Of a stretch of 64,000 nt of DNA, positions 34,646 to 44,140 are shown one piece after another; within the stretch, counting starts at the first letter, position 1; each line of letters begins with the position of its first letter. Position numbers and translations under genes: made by a program. This DNA is from Herbaspirillum huttiense. GTDB lineage: Bacteria; Pseudomonadota; Gammaproteobacteria; Burkholderiales; Burkholderiaceae_D. A model generated the notes under the pieces. It ran no database searches. It was not told the origin of the DNA and was given only the letters and a program-made list of their open reading frames with translations. The stretch lies in NCBI RefSeq assembly GCF_004367745.1, contig NZ_CP037993.1, forward strand, positions 4,960,001 through 5,024,000, read 5' to 3'.

Positions 34646-35800
34646 ATGGCCAACGCACGCCGCATCGCCCACCTCGACATGGACGCTTTCTATGCGTCGG
34701 TGGAATTGCTGCGCTATCCCGACCTGCGCGGCCAGGCGGTGGTCATCGGCGGCGGTTCGGCCACGCGGCCGGTGGAATTGCCCGACGGCACGCGCCAGTA
34801 TTTCCGCATGCGCGATTACGCCGGGCGCGGCGTGGTCACCACCTCCACCTACGAGGCGCGTGCGCTGGGCGTGTTCTCGGCCATGGGCATCATGAAGGCA
34901 GCGCAGCTGGCACCGGACGCCATCCTGCTGCCGACCGACTTCGAGGCCTATCGCAAGTATTCGCGCCTGTTCAAGGAAGCGGTGCGCAGCATCGCGCCGC
35001 TGATCGAGGATCGCGGCATCGATGAAATCTATATCGATCTTTCTGCGTGGCCCGATACCGCGCATGAGGTCGCGCGCCAGATCAAGGACGCGGTGCATGC
35101 CGCTACCGCCCTGACCTGCTCCGTCGGTGTGGCGCCCAACAAGATGCTGGCCAAGATCTCTTCCGAACTGGACAAACCCGATGGGCTCACCATCCTCACG
35201 CCCGAGGACATCGAGCGCCGCATCTGGCCACTGCCGGCACGCAAGATCAACGGCATCGGACCGAAGGCCGCCGAGAAGCTGGCGGCATTGGGCATCGAGA
35301 CCGTGGCCGACCTGGCACGTGCATCACCTGAAATGCTGCGGGCACATTTCGGGCGCAGTTATTCGGAATGGCTGGGCCGCGTGGCACAAGGCGTCGATGA
35401 TCGTCCGGTGCAGACTTATTCCGAACCCAAATCCATCAGCCGGGAAACCACCTTTGAACGCGACCTGCATGCGCGTGCCGACCGTACGCAACTCTCGGAA
35501 ATCTTCACCGCCCTGTGCGTGAAGCTGGCCGGTGACCTGGAGCGCAAGGGCTATGTCGGCCGCACCATCGGCATCAAACTGAAATACGCCGATTTCCAGG
35601 GTGTAACGCGCGATGTCACGCTGCCCGCACCCACCGGGGACGCTGCCACCATCCGCCAGGCGGCGGGGGAATGTCTGAAGCGAGTGCCGCTGGAAAAGAA
35701 GCTGCGCCTGCTCGGTGTGCGCGTGGGCGCGCTCTCGCGCAAGGATGAGCTAGCCTTGACAGCGCAGGCGCTGCAGGCGGAGTTGCCGTTCGGCGGCTGA
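34646..35800 (+). CDS. dinB: DNA polymerase IV
   Basis: 384-residue Y-family translesion polymerase. The N-terminal IAHLDMDAFYASVELLR contains the metal-binding acidic cluster, and RGIDEIYIDLSAW holds the SxDE-like catalytic acids (here IDEIYID). Further motifs: STYEARALGVFSAMG, SVGVAPNKMLAKISSELDKPDGL, KINGIGPKAAEKLAALGIETVADL (helix-hairpin-helix) and the little-finger segment ETTFERDLHARADRT. The C-terminal QAELPFGG resembles the beta-clamp binding motif. Its length is slightly above E. coli DinB (351). Confidence 0.95.
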   Translation: MANARRIAHLDMDAFYASVELLRYPDLRGQAVVIGGGSATRPVELPDGTRQYFRMRDYAGRGVVTTSTYEARALGVFSAMGIMKAAQLAPDAILLPTDFEAYRKYSRLFKEAVRSIAPLIEDRGIDEIYIDLSAWPDTAHEVARQIKDAVHAATALTCSVGVAPNKMLAKISSELDKPDGLTILTPEDIERRIWPLPARKINGIGPKAAEKLAALGIETVADLARASPEMLRAHFGRSYSEWLGRVAQGVDDRPVQTYSEPKSISRETTFERDLHARADRTQLSEIFTALCVKLAGDLERKGYVGRTIGIKLKYADFQGVTRDVTLPAPTGDAATIRQAAGECLKRVPLEKKLRLLGVRVGALSRKDELALTAQALQAELPFGG

Positions 35801-35960
35801 TCCATTTTTCCGCGAACTATTTGTGCGTTTTCCTGACGTACTCTGCGGCAAGCCCGGCCACGAAAAATTTAACTGCAAGCGTGGACAATCCGACATCGCT
35901 TGCGGCGAGACGGGCGTGTAAAATCTCCCCCTTTCCCTCTTTGCCCTGCTCCGGAAACCT

Positions 35961-36887
35961 ATGTGGTTCAAGAATCTCCAGATCTACCGTTTGCCCGCAC
36001 CGTGGGCGATCAATGCCGACGAACTCGAATCCCATCTCGCGCCGCAGGCCTTCACCGCCTGCTCCAGCCTGGACATGCAGAGCCAGGGCTGGGTGCCGCC
36101 GCGCAACAATGAAAAACTGGTGCATGTGGTCAACCGCCAGCTGCTGTTGAAACTCGATACCGAGAAGAAACTGCTGCCCTCGACCGTCATCAACCAGGTC
36201 ACCAAGGCCCGTGCCGCCGAGCTGGAAGAGCAGCAAGGTTTCCCGCCGGGCCGCAAGCAGACCAAGGAATTGAAGGAACAGGTCACCGACGAACTGCTGC
36301 CGCGCGCCTTCTCGGTAGTGCGCAGCACCTGGGTATGGATCGATCCCGTCAACGGCTGGCTGCTGGTCGATGCCGGCTCGCCCTCCAAGGCCGAAGAAGT
36401 CCTGAAGCTGCTGTTCAAGGCCATCCCCAAGTTCCCGCTGGAAACGCTGCGTACCGTCATGTCGCCGGCAGCGGCCATGACCGACTGGCTGGCCAGCGAC
36501 GAAGCGCCCAACGGTTTCACCGTGGATCAGGATACCGAACTGCGCTCCACCGCCGAGAGCAAGGCCACGGTGCGCTATGTGCGCCACACGCTGGAAGCCG
36601 ACGACATCCGCCGCCACATCGAAGCCGGCAAGCAGTGCACGCGCCTGGCGCTGACCTGGGCCGACAAGGTGTCCTTCGTGCTGACCGAGAACCTGTCGGT
36701 CAAGCGCATCGCACCGCTGGACGTGCTCAAGGAAGACAGCGAGATCGCCGGCAAGAACGACGATGAACGCTTCGATGGCGACTTCATGCTGATGACCGGC
36801 GAGCTGGCCAAGCTGCTGACCGCGCTGGTCGACGCGCTGGGAGGCCAACTGAAGGAAAACGACGGAACACTGGCCCGCGCGGCCTGA
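35961..36887 (+). CDS. rdgC: Recombination-associated protein RdgC
   Basis: 308-residue DNA-binding protein that forms a ring dimer round duplex DNA and restrains RecA. Features: [18 protein letters not shown], the substrate-site segment [15 protein letters not shown], and [26 protein letters not shown], followed by [18 protein letters not shown] and [21 protein letters not shown]. Length matches the family (about 300). A ribosome site GGAAACC lies just upstream. It is convergent with the L-2-hydroxyglutarate oxidase gene, 17 bp from its stop. Confidence 0.95.
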   Translation: MWFKNLQIYRLPAPWAINADELESHLAPQAFTACSSLDMQSQGWVPPRNNEKLVHVVNRQLLLKLDTEKKLLPSTVINQVTKARAAELEEQQGFPPGRKQTKELKEQVTDELLPRAFSVVRSTWVWIDPVNGWLLVDAGSPSKAEEVLKLLFKAIPKFPLETLRTVMSPAAAMTDWLASDEAPNGFTVDQDTELRSTAESKATVRYVRHTLEADDIRRHIEAGKQCTRLALTWADKVSFVLTENLSVKRIAPLDVLKEDSEIAGKNDDERFDGDFMLMTGELAKLLTALVDALGGQLKENDGTLARAA

Positions 36888-36904
36888 CCGTCGCGGCGTT
36901 TTTT

Positions 36905-38122
36905 TCATATCGTCCCGTGCGGGTGGATCAGGTTGCGCACGATGTGCTCGCCGATGGCCAATGACGAGGTGGCCCCGGGCGAAGGGGCATTGCGGATATG
37001 CGTGACGCGGCTGCTCTGGCGAATCACGAAATCATCCACCAGCCGGCCATCGGGTTCCATGGCCTGGGCACGAATGCCGCGCACCGCCGGGGTCACGCTC
37101 ACCTCGGACAAGGCCGGCACATAGCGGGCAGCTTCGCGCACGAAGTGCCGCTCGCTGATCACCGTTTTCAGTTCACGCAGGGTCGCGGCCATGTTGCGGC
37201 TGGCGAATTTCCAGAAACCCGGATAGCCCAGATAGTCGGCCACGTCGCGCAGGCTGAACCTATCCCCTTGGTAATTCTCGCGCCCCAGCGAAATGAAGGC
37301 GTTCGGACCGATGGTCATCTGGCCATCGATACGCTTGGTGAAATGCACGCCGAGGAAGGGAAAGCGGGGATCGGGCACCGGATAGATCAGGCCCCGGACA
37401 TGCGACTTGAAGGCTTCATCGATGACGTAGTACTGACCGAAGAAGGGCACGATGCGCGGCGTGGCGACATCGCCCGATTGCTGCGCCAGCCGGTCTGACT
37501 GCAGGCCGCAGCAGGCGATGACGAAATCGAACGCATCACCGTGCACCTCGCCGCCGGCCAGTTCGATCTGCACATGCTGCCCTTGTTCGAACACGCGTTG
37601 CACCGCTGCATTGAGACGGATCACGCCGCCCCTCTGCACGATCTCCTGCGCCATGTGCTGCGCGATCTGGCCATAGCTGACGATGGCCGTGCGCGGCGAA
37701 TACAGCGCGCGCAGCCCTACGCAATGGGGTTCGATCTCGCGCAGGCGTGCGCCGTCGATCATCTCCACATCCGGCACGCCATTGGCCAGCGCCTTGCGAT
37801 GGATGGCTTCCAGGCGCGGCAATTCGTCCGCCTCCAGCGCCACCACCACCTTGCCGCATTCATCGTAGGGCAAGCCATTCTGCTCGCAGTAGGTCCTGAC
37901 CAGCTCGACGCCGCGCCGGCACAGCCGCGCCTTGAGGCCGCCCGGCTCGTAATACAGGCCGGCGTGGACCACGCCGGAATTATGGCTGGACTGGTGGCGG
38001 GCCACGGCGTCTTCCTTCTCGAAGACGGTGACGCGCACATCGGGTTGATCCAGCAGCAACTGGCGGGCCACGGCCAGGCCGTTGATGCCGCCGCCGATGA
38101 CGGCATAGTGCAAGGGTCTCAT
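36905..38122 (-). CDS. lhgO: L-2-hydroxyglutarate oxidase
   Basis: 405-residue FAD flavoprotein of the LhgO/YgaF family, which oxidises L-2-hydroxyglutarate to 2-oxoglutarate. It has the FAD motif YAVIGGGINGLAVARQLL at the start, then VFEKEDAVARHQSSHNSGVVHAG (very typical), YSPRTAIVSYGQIAQHM, and FPFLGVHFTKRIDGQMTIGPNAFIS. The C-terminal GATSSLAIGEHIVRNLI matches too. ATG 38122 (MRPLHYAVIGGG) is chosen; the upstream frame to 38194 overlaps the TetR gene and adds 24 unlike residues. Membrane-associated in E. coli. It is just behind a TetR regulator, a possible controller. Confidence 0.92.
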   Translation of the reverse strand: MRPLHYAVIGGGINGLAVARQLLLDQPDVRVTVFEKEDAVARHQSSHNSGVVHAGLYYEPGGLKARLCRRGVELVRTYCEQNGLPYDECGKVVVALEADELPRLEAIHRKALANGVPDVEMIDGARLREIEPHCVGLRALYSPRTAIVSYGQIAQHMAQEIVQRGGVIRLNAAVQRVFEQGQHVQIELAGGEVHGDAFDFVIACCGLQSDRLAQQSGDVATPRIVPFFGQYYVIDEAFKSHVRGLIYPVPDPRFPFLGVHFTKRIDGQMTIGPNAFISLGRENYQGDRFSLRDVADYLGYPGFWKFASRNMAATLRELKTVISERHFVREAARYVPALSEVSVTPAVRGIRAQAMEPDGRLVDDFVIRQSSRVTHIRNAPSPGATSSLAIGEHIVRNLIHPHGTI

Positions 38123-38190
38123 GAGGCTGGTAAGGGTCCTGGTAACGGCAAAGGGAGGGAGGATATCGTAACGGGCGCAGCCGGCTTCAT

Positions 38191-38832
38191 TCACTCCGGC
38201 GGCAGCGCATGCACCATCACGTTTTCCAGCGGCAGCATCGCATGCGGCAGCGTGGCGGCCAGCCGCGCCGTGGAGACCCCATCGCGCGCACCCAGCGCCA
38301 GTCCGTTGAGAAAGCTGGTGTAAAAATCGCCCAGGGCCGTCACATCGGCATCGGCCCGGATCTCCCCTTCACGCTGCGCCTGCAGCAGGCGCGCGCGGAT
38401 TTCATTGCGGCGCTTGTGGCGACGTTGCGAGAGCGCATCACTGTGCTCGCTGTTTTCGGGCGCACAGTTGATGGCGGAAATCACTACCATGCACCCCTTT
38501 CCTGCCGGCAAGCCCGGCACCGTCGACTTGCCCGAATACATGCGCACGCTGGCGCGCAGCATGGCTTGCAGGTCTTCGCGAATGCCCTTGCCGGCCTGCA
38601 ACAGGCGCAGCGGTTCGGCGCTGATGGTGCGCGAGTAGACCTCCATGACTTCACGGAACAGCGCATCCTTGTCGCCGAAGGCCGAGTAGAGACTGGGCGC
38701 CTTCACGCCTATGGCCTCGCACAGATCGGCCATGGTGGTGCCTTCGTAGCCCTTGCTCCAGAACACTTGCATGGCCTGCTGCAGCGCCTGGTCGCGGTCG
38801 AAGCTGCGCGGGCGGCCACGGGTTTTTATCAT
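38191..38832 (-). CDS. TetR/AcrR family regulator
   Basis: 213-residue repressor with the TetR helix-turn-helix at about residues 8-55 (RGRPRSFDRDQALQQAMQVF, GTTMADLCEAIGVKAPSLYSAFGDKDALF), followed by an all-helical ligand domain. The ligand is unknown. It lies 68 bp upstream of lhgO on the same strand, so both may be one transcript. It is divergent from the EF-G gene with 227 bp between them. Confidence 0.9.
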   Translation of the reverse strand: MIKTRGRPRSFDRDQALQQAMQVFWSKGYEGTTMADLCEAIGVKAPSLYSAFGDKDALFREVMEVYSRTISAEPLRLLQAGKGIREDLQAMLRASVRMYSGKSTVPGLPAGKGCMVVISAINCAPENSEHSDALSQRRHKRRNEIRARLLQAQREGEIRADADVTALGDFYTSFLNGLALGARDGVSTARLAATLPHAMLPLENVMVHALPPE

Positions 38833-38927
38833 CGGTTTCCTTTGCGGGGGATTACCCCTGACGGTAATGGTGTTGCGGAGAAGTGTAGTTTAATTTAGTC
38901 GGCATTACAAAAATAAATCACCAGCCC

Positions 38928-38956
38928 TTGAACTTTGGGGAAGAGGTTCCTATTAT
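38928..38956 (+). promoter_or_regulatory. Sigma-70 promoter of fusA
   Basis: TTGAAC (38928-38933), a 17-bp spacer and TATTAT (38951-38956) lie about 104 bp before the EF-G start on the plus strand. Spacing and match are good. Confidence 0.6.
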
Positions 38957-39059
38957 CTAATGCTCGTTACATAAATAAACTTTGTAGCGGGCAATTTGAT
39001 CAATCCTCACCATCAACACTGAATCCAGCATTTGACGGCACCCATCGAAAGGACATGCC

Positions 39060-41165
39060 ATGAGCCGCAAGACCCGAATAGAAAACTACCGCAACATCGG
39101 TATCAGCGCGCATATCGACGCGGGCAAGACCACGACCACCGAGCGCATTCTTTTTTATACGGGTGTGAACCACAAGATCGGTGAAGTGCATAACGGTGCG
39201 GCCACCATGGACTGGATGGAGCAGGAGCAGGAACGCGGCATCACCATTACCTCGGCCGCCACCACGGCCTTCTGGAAGGGCATGGCCGGCAATTACCCCG
39301 AGCATCGCATCAACATCATCGACACCCCGGGCCACGTGGACTTCACCATCGAGGTGGAGCGCTCCATGCGCGTGCTCGATGGTGCGGTGATGGTGTACGA
39401 CTCGGTGGGCGGCGTGCAGCCGCAGTCCGAGACCGTCTGGCGCCAGGCCAACAAGTACAAGGTGCCGCGCATCGCCTTCGTCAACAAGATGGACCGCATC
39501 GGTGCGGACTTCTTCCGCGTGCAGAAGCAGATCGAGGAACGCCTCAAGGGCAAGGCCGTTCCCATCCAGATTCCGGTGGGCGCGGAAGACCATTTCTCGG
39601 GCGTGATCGACCTGGTCAAGATGAAAGCCATCATCTGGGACGAAGCCAGCCAGGGCGTGCTGTTCAAGTATGAAGACATCCCGCTGGAGCTGGAGGACAC
39701 CGCACGCCACTGGCGTGACTTGATGGTCGAGCAGGCGGCCGAAGCCAATGAGGAACTGCTGGAGAAATATCTCTCCGGCAATCCCCTGACCGAAGACGAC
39801 ATCAAGCGCGGCCTGCGCCTGCGCACGGTGGCCAACGAGATCGTGCCGATGCTGGCCGGCAGCGCCTTCAAGAACAAGGGCGTGCAGGCCATGCTGGATG
39901 CGGTGATCGATTACCTGCCCTCGCCCGTCGACGTGCCCGCCATTGCCGGCCATGCCGAGGACGACAGCGAGATCGAGCGCCATCCTTCGGACGAGGAACC
40001 GTTCTCGGCGCTGGCCTTCAAGATCATGACCGATCCCTTCGTGGGGCAGCTGACCTTCTTCCGCGTGTATTCCGGCATCGTCAATTCGGGCGACACGGTC
40101 TACAACCCGGTCAAGGGCAAGAAGGAACGCCTGGGCCGCATCCTGCAGATGCATGCCAACGAGCGCAAGGAAATCAAGGAAGTGTTCGCGGGCGACATCG
40201 CAGCCGCCGTGGGCCTGAAGGATGTGACCACCGGTGACACGCTGTCGGATCCGGAACATCCCATCATCCTGGAACGCATGATCTTCCCTGAGCCAGTGAT
40301 CTCGCAGGCGGTGGAACCGAAGACCAAGGCCGACCAGGAAAAGATGGGCATCGCCCTCAATCGCCTGGCGCAGGAGGATCCGTCCTTCCGCGTGCATACC
40401 GATGAGGAATCGGGCCAGACCATCATGTCGGGCATGGGCGAGCTGCATCTGGAAATCCTGGTGGACCGGATGAAGCGCGAGTTCAACGTCGAGGCCACAG
40501 TCGGCAAGCCGCAGGTGGCTTACCGCGAAGCGATCCGCAAGGGCGTGGAAGATGTGGAAGGCAAGTTCGTCAAGCAATCCGGTGGACGCGGGCAGTATGG
40601 CCACGTGGTCATCAAGCTGGAGCCGCAGCCGGCCGGCAAGGGTTATGAATTCGTCGATGCCATCAAGGGTGGCGTGGTCCCGCGCGAATTCATCCCGGCG
40701 GTCGACAAGGGCATCCAGGAGTCGCTGAAGGCGGGCGTGCTGGCGGGTTATCCGGTGGTGGACGTGAAGGCCACGCTGACCTTCGGTTCGTACCACGATG
40801 TGGACTCCAACGAGAACGCCTTCCGCATGGCCGGCTCCATGGCCTTCAAGGAAGCGATGAAGCGTGCGGGTCCGATGCTGCTGGAGCCGATGATGCAGGT
40901 CGAGGTGGAAACGCCCGAGGAATTCATGGGCAACGTGATGGGCGACCTGTCCTCACGGCGCGGGATGGTACAGGGCATGGAAGACATGGTGGGCGGCGGC
41001 AAGCTGGTGCGTGCTGAAGTCCCGCTGTCGGAAATGTTCGGCTACTCGACCACGCTGCGCTCGCTCTCGCAGGGGCGCGCGACTTACTCGATGGAGTTCA
41101 AGCATTATGCCGAGGCGCCAAGGCAGGTGGTGGAGCAGTTGTCGGGGAGCAAGGGCAAGGGTTGA
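39060..41165 (+). CDS. fusA: Elongation factor G (outside the str operon)
   Basis: 701-residue translation GTPase that drives ribosomal translocation. All five GTPase motifs are seen: G1 AHIDAGKTT (residues 17-25), the switch I region [11 protein letters not shown]3 DTPGHVDF, G4 [10 protein letters not shown] and G5 [10 protein letters not shown]. Domains II to V follow (e.g. [65 protein letters not shown]). The length is usual. No rpsL, rpsG or tuf gene is near, and both neighbours are unrelated, so this is an extra or relocated EF-G. Many betaproteobacteria have two. It has its own promoter and terminator. Confidence 0.94.
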   Translation: MSRKTRIENYRNIGISAHIDAGKTTTTERILFYTGVNHKIGEVHNGAATMDWMEQEQERGITITSAATTAFWKGMAGNYPEHRINIIDTPGHVDFTIEVERSMRVLDGAVMVYDSVGGVQPQSETVWRQANKYKVPRIAFVNKMDRIGADFFRVQKQIEERLKGKAVPIQIPVGAEDHFSGVIDLVKMKAIIWDEASQGVLFKYEDIPLELEDTARHWRDLMVEQAAEANEELLEKYLSGNPLTEDDIKRGLRLRTVANEIVPMLAGSAFKNKGVQAMLDAVIDYLPSPVDVPAIAGHAEDDSEIERHPSDEEPFSALAFKIMTDPFVGQLTFFRVYSGIVNSGDTVYNPVKGKKERLGRILQMHANERKEIKEVFAGDIAAAVGLKDVTTGDTLSDPEHPIILERMIFPEPVISQAVEPKTKADQEKMGIALNRLAQEDPSFRVHTDEESGQTIMSGMGELHLEILVDRMKREFNVEATVGKPQVAYREAIRKGVEDVEGKFVKQSGGRGQYGHVVIKLEPQPAGKGYEFVDAIKGGVVPREFIPAVDKGIQESLKAGVLAGYPVVDVKATLTFGSYHDVDSNENAFRMAGSMAFKEAMKRAGPMLLEPMMQVEVETPEEFMGNVMGDLSSRRGMVQGMEDMVGGGKLVRAEVPLSEMFGYSTTLRSLSQGRATYSMEFKHYAEAPRQVVEQLSGSKGKG

Positions 41166-41172
41166 TTGGACT

Positions 41173-41210
41173 TGCTGGCTGCTGGCTGCTGGCTGCTGGC
41201 TGCTGGCTGC
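41173..41210. repeat. Tandem heptamer repeat (TGCTGGC)
   Basis: Five exact copies of TGCTGGC plus a partial TGC run from 41173 to 41210, directly behind the EF-G stop codon and in front of its terminator. The number of copies is likely to vary between strains by slippage. Confidence 0.92.
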
Positions 41211-41216
41211 ATGAGG

Positions 41217-41252
41217 AAGCCGATGCATCTTTGGGTGCATCGGCTTTTTTTA
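41217..41252 (+). terminator. Terminator of fusA
   Basis: An 11-bp stem AAGCCGATGCA (41217-41227), loop TCTTTGGG, complement 41236-41246, and a T-run. It lies about 50 bp after the EF-G stop. Confidence 0.88.
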
Positions 41253-41280
41253 ACTTTAGGTAAATAATCCGGAAAGAATC

Positions 41281-41345
41281 CGCAAAAACAAAAACGCCCC
41301 ATTCTTGCGAATGAGGCGTTTTATTTGGCGGAGCGGACGGGGCTC
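41281..41345 (-). pseudogene. Partial tRNA-Asp copy with its terminator hairpin
   Basis: A 65-nt segment matches 41447-41511 at 60 of 65 positions. It contains the terminator hairpin and the last 20 nt of tRNA-Asp including CCA (41326-41345, minus strand). Beyond 41345 the likeness to the tRNA stops abruptly, so the 5' three-quarters of the tRNA is missing. It is a remnant, either of a tandem tRNA-Asp duplication or of an integration scar. Confidence 0.75.
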
Positions 41346-41451
41346 TCCTACACAAGCGCAGGCCGCGGAATCGCTTGCAAGCGATTCCCTTCTCGCCCCG
41401 CCGGGAGCCGCGCAGGCGGCTCCCTCCGCTCCGCAGGTTTTTGCTGCGCAA

Positions 41452-41486
41452 AAACAAAAATGCCCCGTTCTTGCGAACGGGGCATT
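41452..41486 (-). terminator. Terminator of tRNA-Asp
   Basis: On the minus strand a perfect 12-bp stem (AATGCCCCGTTC with GAACGGGGCATT, loop GCAA) is followed by TTTTTGTTTTTG, beginning about 6 nt after the tRNA CCA. Confidence 0.88.
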
Positions 41487-41491
41487 TTATT

Positions 41492-41568
41492 TGGCGGAGC
41501 GGACGGGGCTCGAACCCGCGACCCCCGGCGTGACAGGCCGGTATTCTAACCAACTGAACTACCACTCC
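41492..41568 (-). tRNA. tRNA-Asp (anticodon GTC)
   Basis: 77 nt including an encoded CCA. The 5' acceptor strand GGAGTGG pairs with CCGCTCC (one U-G pair), the D-arm follows as TAGTTCAGTTGGTTAGAATA, and the anticodon loop CCTGTCAC gives GTC, the aspartate anticodon. The T-arm is GCGGGTTCGAGCCCCGT with the TTCGAGC loop, and the 3' discriminator is G. It is close to E. coli tRNA-Asp in nearly all positions. Confidence 0.96.
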
Positions 41569-41679
41569 TAAAACCGTTTCAGCTGTCGTTGCTTGCTGAA
41601 AGATCGCTATTATAGGAGAGCCTTTTTGAAAATGCCAGCCCTTTTTAAAAATAATTGCGAAATATTTTACGGCCCGGCA

Positions 41680-42273
41680 TCAAGCCTTGAACTTGCCCTC
41701 AAACGCCAGCTTGGACAGCGGCTCACGCGGGCTCGGCACTTCACGTGCCTGCAGGCCTTCCGGCAGGATGGACTTGTCACCCAGCTTGCCCACCACCACC
41801 ATCGCCTCCACCGAGAACTCGGCCGGGACGTTCAGCTCGGTACGGGCCTTGTCCTTGTCAAAGCCGGCCATGCCGTGCGCATGCCAGCCGGACAGCGACG
41901 CCTGCAGCGCCAGATAGCCCCAGGCCGAACCGGTGTCGAAGGAATGGGTCGGCGCAGGCACCGCCTCGGTCGCACCCGGCGGCACCATCACGGTACGCGA
42001 CAGCACCACGAACAGGGCCGATGCATTGGCGCACCACGAACGGTTGAATTCATTCAACAGGCCCAGCAGGCTGTCCCAGGCAGGCGTGCCACGGCGTGCA
42101 TAGACGAAGCGCCAGGGCTGCGCATTGTAGGCCGAGGGCGCCCAGCGGGCAGCTTCGAGGAAGGTCAGGACGGTTTCTTCGGAGATCTCGGCACCGTTGA
42201 AGGCGCGCGGGGACCAGCGGTTCAGGAATTGCGGATCGATGGGATAGTCGGCGTTGCGCGGATTGGCGGACAT
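41680..42273 (-). CDS. Nitroreductase family protein
   Basis: 197-residue FMN-dependent oxidoreductase of the nitroreductase superfamily. It has the RWSPRAFNGAEISEETVLTFLEAARWAPSAYNAQPWRFVYARR FMN pocket (parts near residues 20-62), then SWGYLALQASLSGWHAHGMAGFDKDKAR (GYL and AHGM motifs) and AMVVVGKLGDKSILPE. The substrate is unknown; an NAD(P)H nitro- or quinone reductase is the usual role. A ribosome site AGGAAAAGAG precedes the ATG. Both neighbours read from the same or opposite side without overlap. Confidence 0.88.
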   Translation of the reverse strand: MSANPRNADYPIDPQFLNRWSPRAFNGAEISEETVLTFLEAARWAPSAYNAQPWRFVYARRGTPAWDSLLGLLNEFNRSWCANASALFVVLSRTVMVPPGATEAVPAPTHSFDTGSAWGYLALQASLSGWHAHGMAGFDKDKARTELNVPAEFSVEAMVVVGKLGDKSILPEGLQAREVPSPREPLSKLAFEGKFKA

Positions 42274-42585
42274 GCTCTTTTCCTATGAGGATGAGGGTGG
42301 ATGAATTCAGGCAGCAGGCATCTTAGCAGCGCCGCCCCTTTCCTGCAGAGCCGGCACGCAACCATAAAAAAACCCGCGCACCTTGCGGCGGCGGGTTAAA
42401 TCCAATTCTCAGGGGTGATGAATTGGAGGGGGAGGAACTTCAGAATAACGATGGCCCTCTCGCGCCTCCAACGTTTTTACACGCTGTAACATCCGTTGCA
42501 ATTGTGCAGTGGACTGTGGGGAAACTGTCAGGAATGGCGTTTCCCCTGTCGTCCAAGGCCGACGCGGCTTTGCGCCGCATCCGGC
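42274..42585. other. Intergenic region between the nitroreductase gene and mnmE
   Basis: 312 bp with no supported gene. It holds a minus-strand terminator (42366-42400) and the nitroreductase promoter region. Short open frames here show no protein-like pattern. Confidence 0.6.
42366..42400 (-). terminator. Terminator downstream of mnmE
   Basis: On the minus strand AACCCGCCGCCG, a short loop region and GCGGGTT, then TTTTTTTATGG, about 190 bp past the mnmE stop. The lower stem is 7 bp with a few inner pairs. Confidence 0.7.
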
Positions 42586-43986
42586 TCATTTCCCGATACA
42601 GAACCGCGAAAAAATCACCCCCAGCAAATCATCCGGCGTGAACTTGCCCGTGATGCTGGACAAGCGCTCTTGCGCCAATCGCAACTCTTCAGCAAACAAG
42701 TCCAGCGCGTGCTCACCGGCCTCATTGTCCAGCGCCGCATGTGCCGCTGCATGGGCCAGATGTTCATCGGCCGCCTTCAGTGCCAGCAAATGCCGCTCGC
42801 GCGCGAGGTAACGCGATTCCACCGTCTGCTGCCAGCCGGCAATGCGCAGCAACTCGGCGCGGAGCAAGTCCACGCCCTGCCCTTCGGCCGCCGACAGATA
42901 GACGTGCGTGGCGTCCGGCATCGGATCCACCGCCGGCTTGTGGCCGGAGCGGTCGATCTTGTTCCAGATGCGGATGATGGGCACGCCTTCCGGGAAGCGC
43001 GCGGTAATCTTCTCATCTTCCAGCGTCGGGCCACGGTCCGCATCCAGCATGTGCAGGATCACGTCCGCCTTGGCCACCTCGGCCCAGGTGCGTTCGATGC
43101 CAATGCGCTCGACTTCGTCCGGACCGCTGCCATCTTCACCAGCCTCGCGAATGCCGGCCGTATCGATGATGTTGAGCGGCATGCCTTCGATCTGTATCGT
43201 CTGCGTCACCTTGTCGCGCGTGGTGCCGGCGATCGGCGTGACGATGGCCACATCCGATCCGGCCAATACGTTCAGCAGAGAAGACTTGCCCACGTTGGGC
43301 TTGCCGGCCAGCACCGCATTCAGGCCATCACGCAACAAGGCGCCTTGCGCGGCATGCTTGAACACCTCTTCCAGCGTGCTGCGGATGGTGGCCAATTGGC
43401 CGCGTGCGTCGCTCTGTTTCAGGAAATCGATTTCTTCCTCGGGGAAGTCCAGCGTCGCTTCCACCAGCATGCGCAGGCGCGTGACCTGGTCCACCAGTTC
43501 GTGGATCACCTTGGAGAACGCGCCCGAGAGCGATTCGGAGGCCGACTTGGCCGCCGCCTCGGTGGTCGCTTCGATCAGGTCGGCCACCGCCTCGGCCTGG
43601 GCCAGGTCGATCTTGTCGTTGAGGAAGGCACGCTGGGTGAATTCACCCGGCTCGGCCAGGCGCAGGCCGATCTCGTGGCCCGCCTGCACACAGCGCGCCA
43701 GCAGCATCTGCATCACCACCGGGCCACCGTGGCCCTGCAGTTCCAGCACATCCTCGCCGGTATAGGAATGCGGGGCCGGGAAGTGGATCGCCAGGCCCTG
43801 GTCAATCGCGCTGCCGTCTTCGTTGAGGAAGGGCAGATAAGTGGCGTGGCGCGGTGCCAGGCTGTCGCGGCCGCAGACGGCGCGGATCACCGGGGCCAGG
43901 TTCTTGCCGGAAAGGCGGACCACGCCGATGCCCCCGCGTCCGGGTGCGGTGGCGATGGCGGCAATGGGAGAAGAATCGAAAGTCAT
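42586..43986 (-). CDS. mnmE: tRNA uridine-5-carboxymethylaminomethyl modification GTPase MnmE
   Basis: 466-residue GTPase that, with MnmG, modifies the wobble uridine of certain tRNAs. N-terminal tetrahydrofolate-binding domain ([24 protein letters not shown]), then a helical domain into which the G domain is inserted: P-loop [14 protein letters not shown], switch [14 protein letters not shown] and NKIDRSGH. The C-terminal essential Cys is in the end motif FCIGK (CxGK). ATG 43986 is chosen; a frame extension to 44058 has unlike sequence. It follows yidC on the same strand, 154 bp on, with a terminator in between. Confidence 0.96.
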   Translation of the reverse strand: MTFDSSPIAAIATAPGRGGIGVVRLSGKNLAPVIRAVCGRDSLAPRHATYLPFLNEDGSAIDQGLAIHFPAPHSYTGEDVLELQGHGGPVVMQMLLARCVQAGHEIGLRLAEPGEFTQRAFLNDKIDLAQAEAVADLIEATTEAAAKSASESLSGAFSKVIHELVDQVTRLRMLVEATLDFPEEEIDFLKQSDARGQLATIRSTLEEVFKHAAQGALLRDGLNAVLAGKPNVGKSSLLNVLAGSDVAIVTPIAGTTRDKVTQTIQIEGMPLNIIDTAGIREAGEDGSGPDEVERIGIERTWAEVAKADVILHMLDADRGPTLEDEKITARFPEGVPIIRIWNKIDRSGHKPAVDPMPDATHVYLSAAEGQGVDLLRAELLRIAGWQQTVESRYLARERHLLALKAADEHLAHAAAHAALDNEAGEHALDLFAEELRLAQERLSSITGKFTPDDLLGVIFSRFCIGK

Positions 43987-44083
43987 CTGCGAATACTTGT
44001 TGTTGTGTTGAGGTGAGCCCGCCGCTGCATCCCCCTCGGAGCAACGGCGACAAGCCATGTTAACCCTGCTTGCGTTCTACGAC

Positions 44084-44118
44084 CGAAAAAAAACCCGTGG
44101 ATTCCACGGGTTTTTCCT
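44084..44118 (-). terminator. Terminator between yidC and mnmE
   Basis: On the minus strand AAAACCCGTGG, loop AAT, and its complement followed by T's; it lies 25-55 bp after the yidC stop codon, so yidC and mnmE are probably only partly cotranscribed. Confidence 0.85.
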
Positions 44119-44140
44119 TTGATGGCCTGCAAGAAGCAAA

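Larger units (their letters stand above)
41166..41491. other. Region between fusA and tRNA-Asp
   Basis: 326 bp without a protein gene. Contents in order: the heptamer repeat, the fusA terminator, the partial tRNA copy, a perfect 22-bp palindrome (GGAATCGCTTG with its complement, 41367-41388), a hairpin GGGAGCCGC-GCAG-GCGGCTCCC (41403-41424), and the true tRNA-Asp terminator. Confidence 0.7.

Noticed and set aside
39000..40796. Minus-strand frame over fusA
   Set aside because: Antisense shadow of the EF-G gene.
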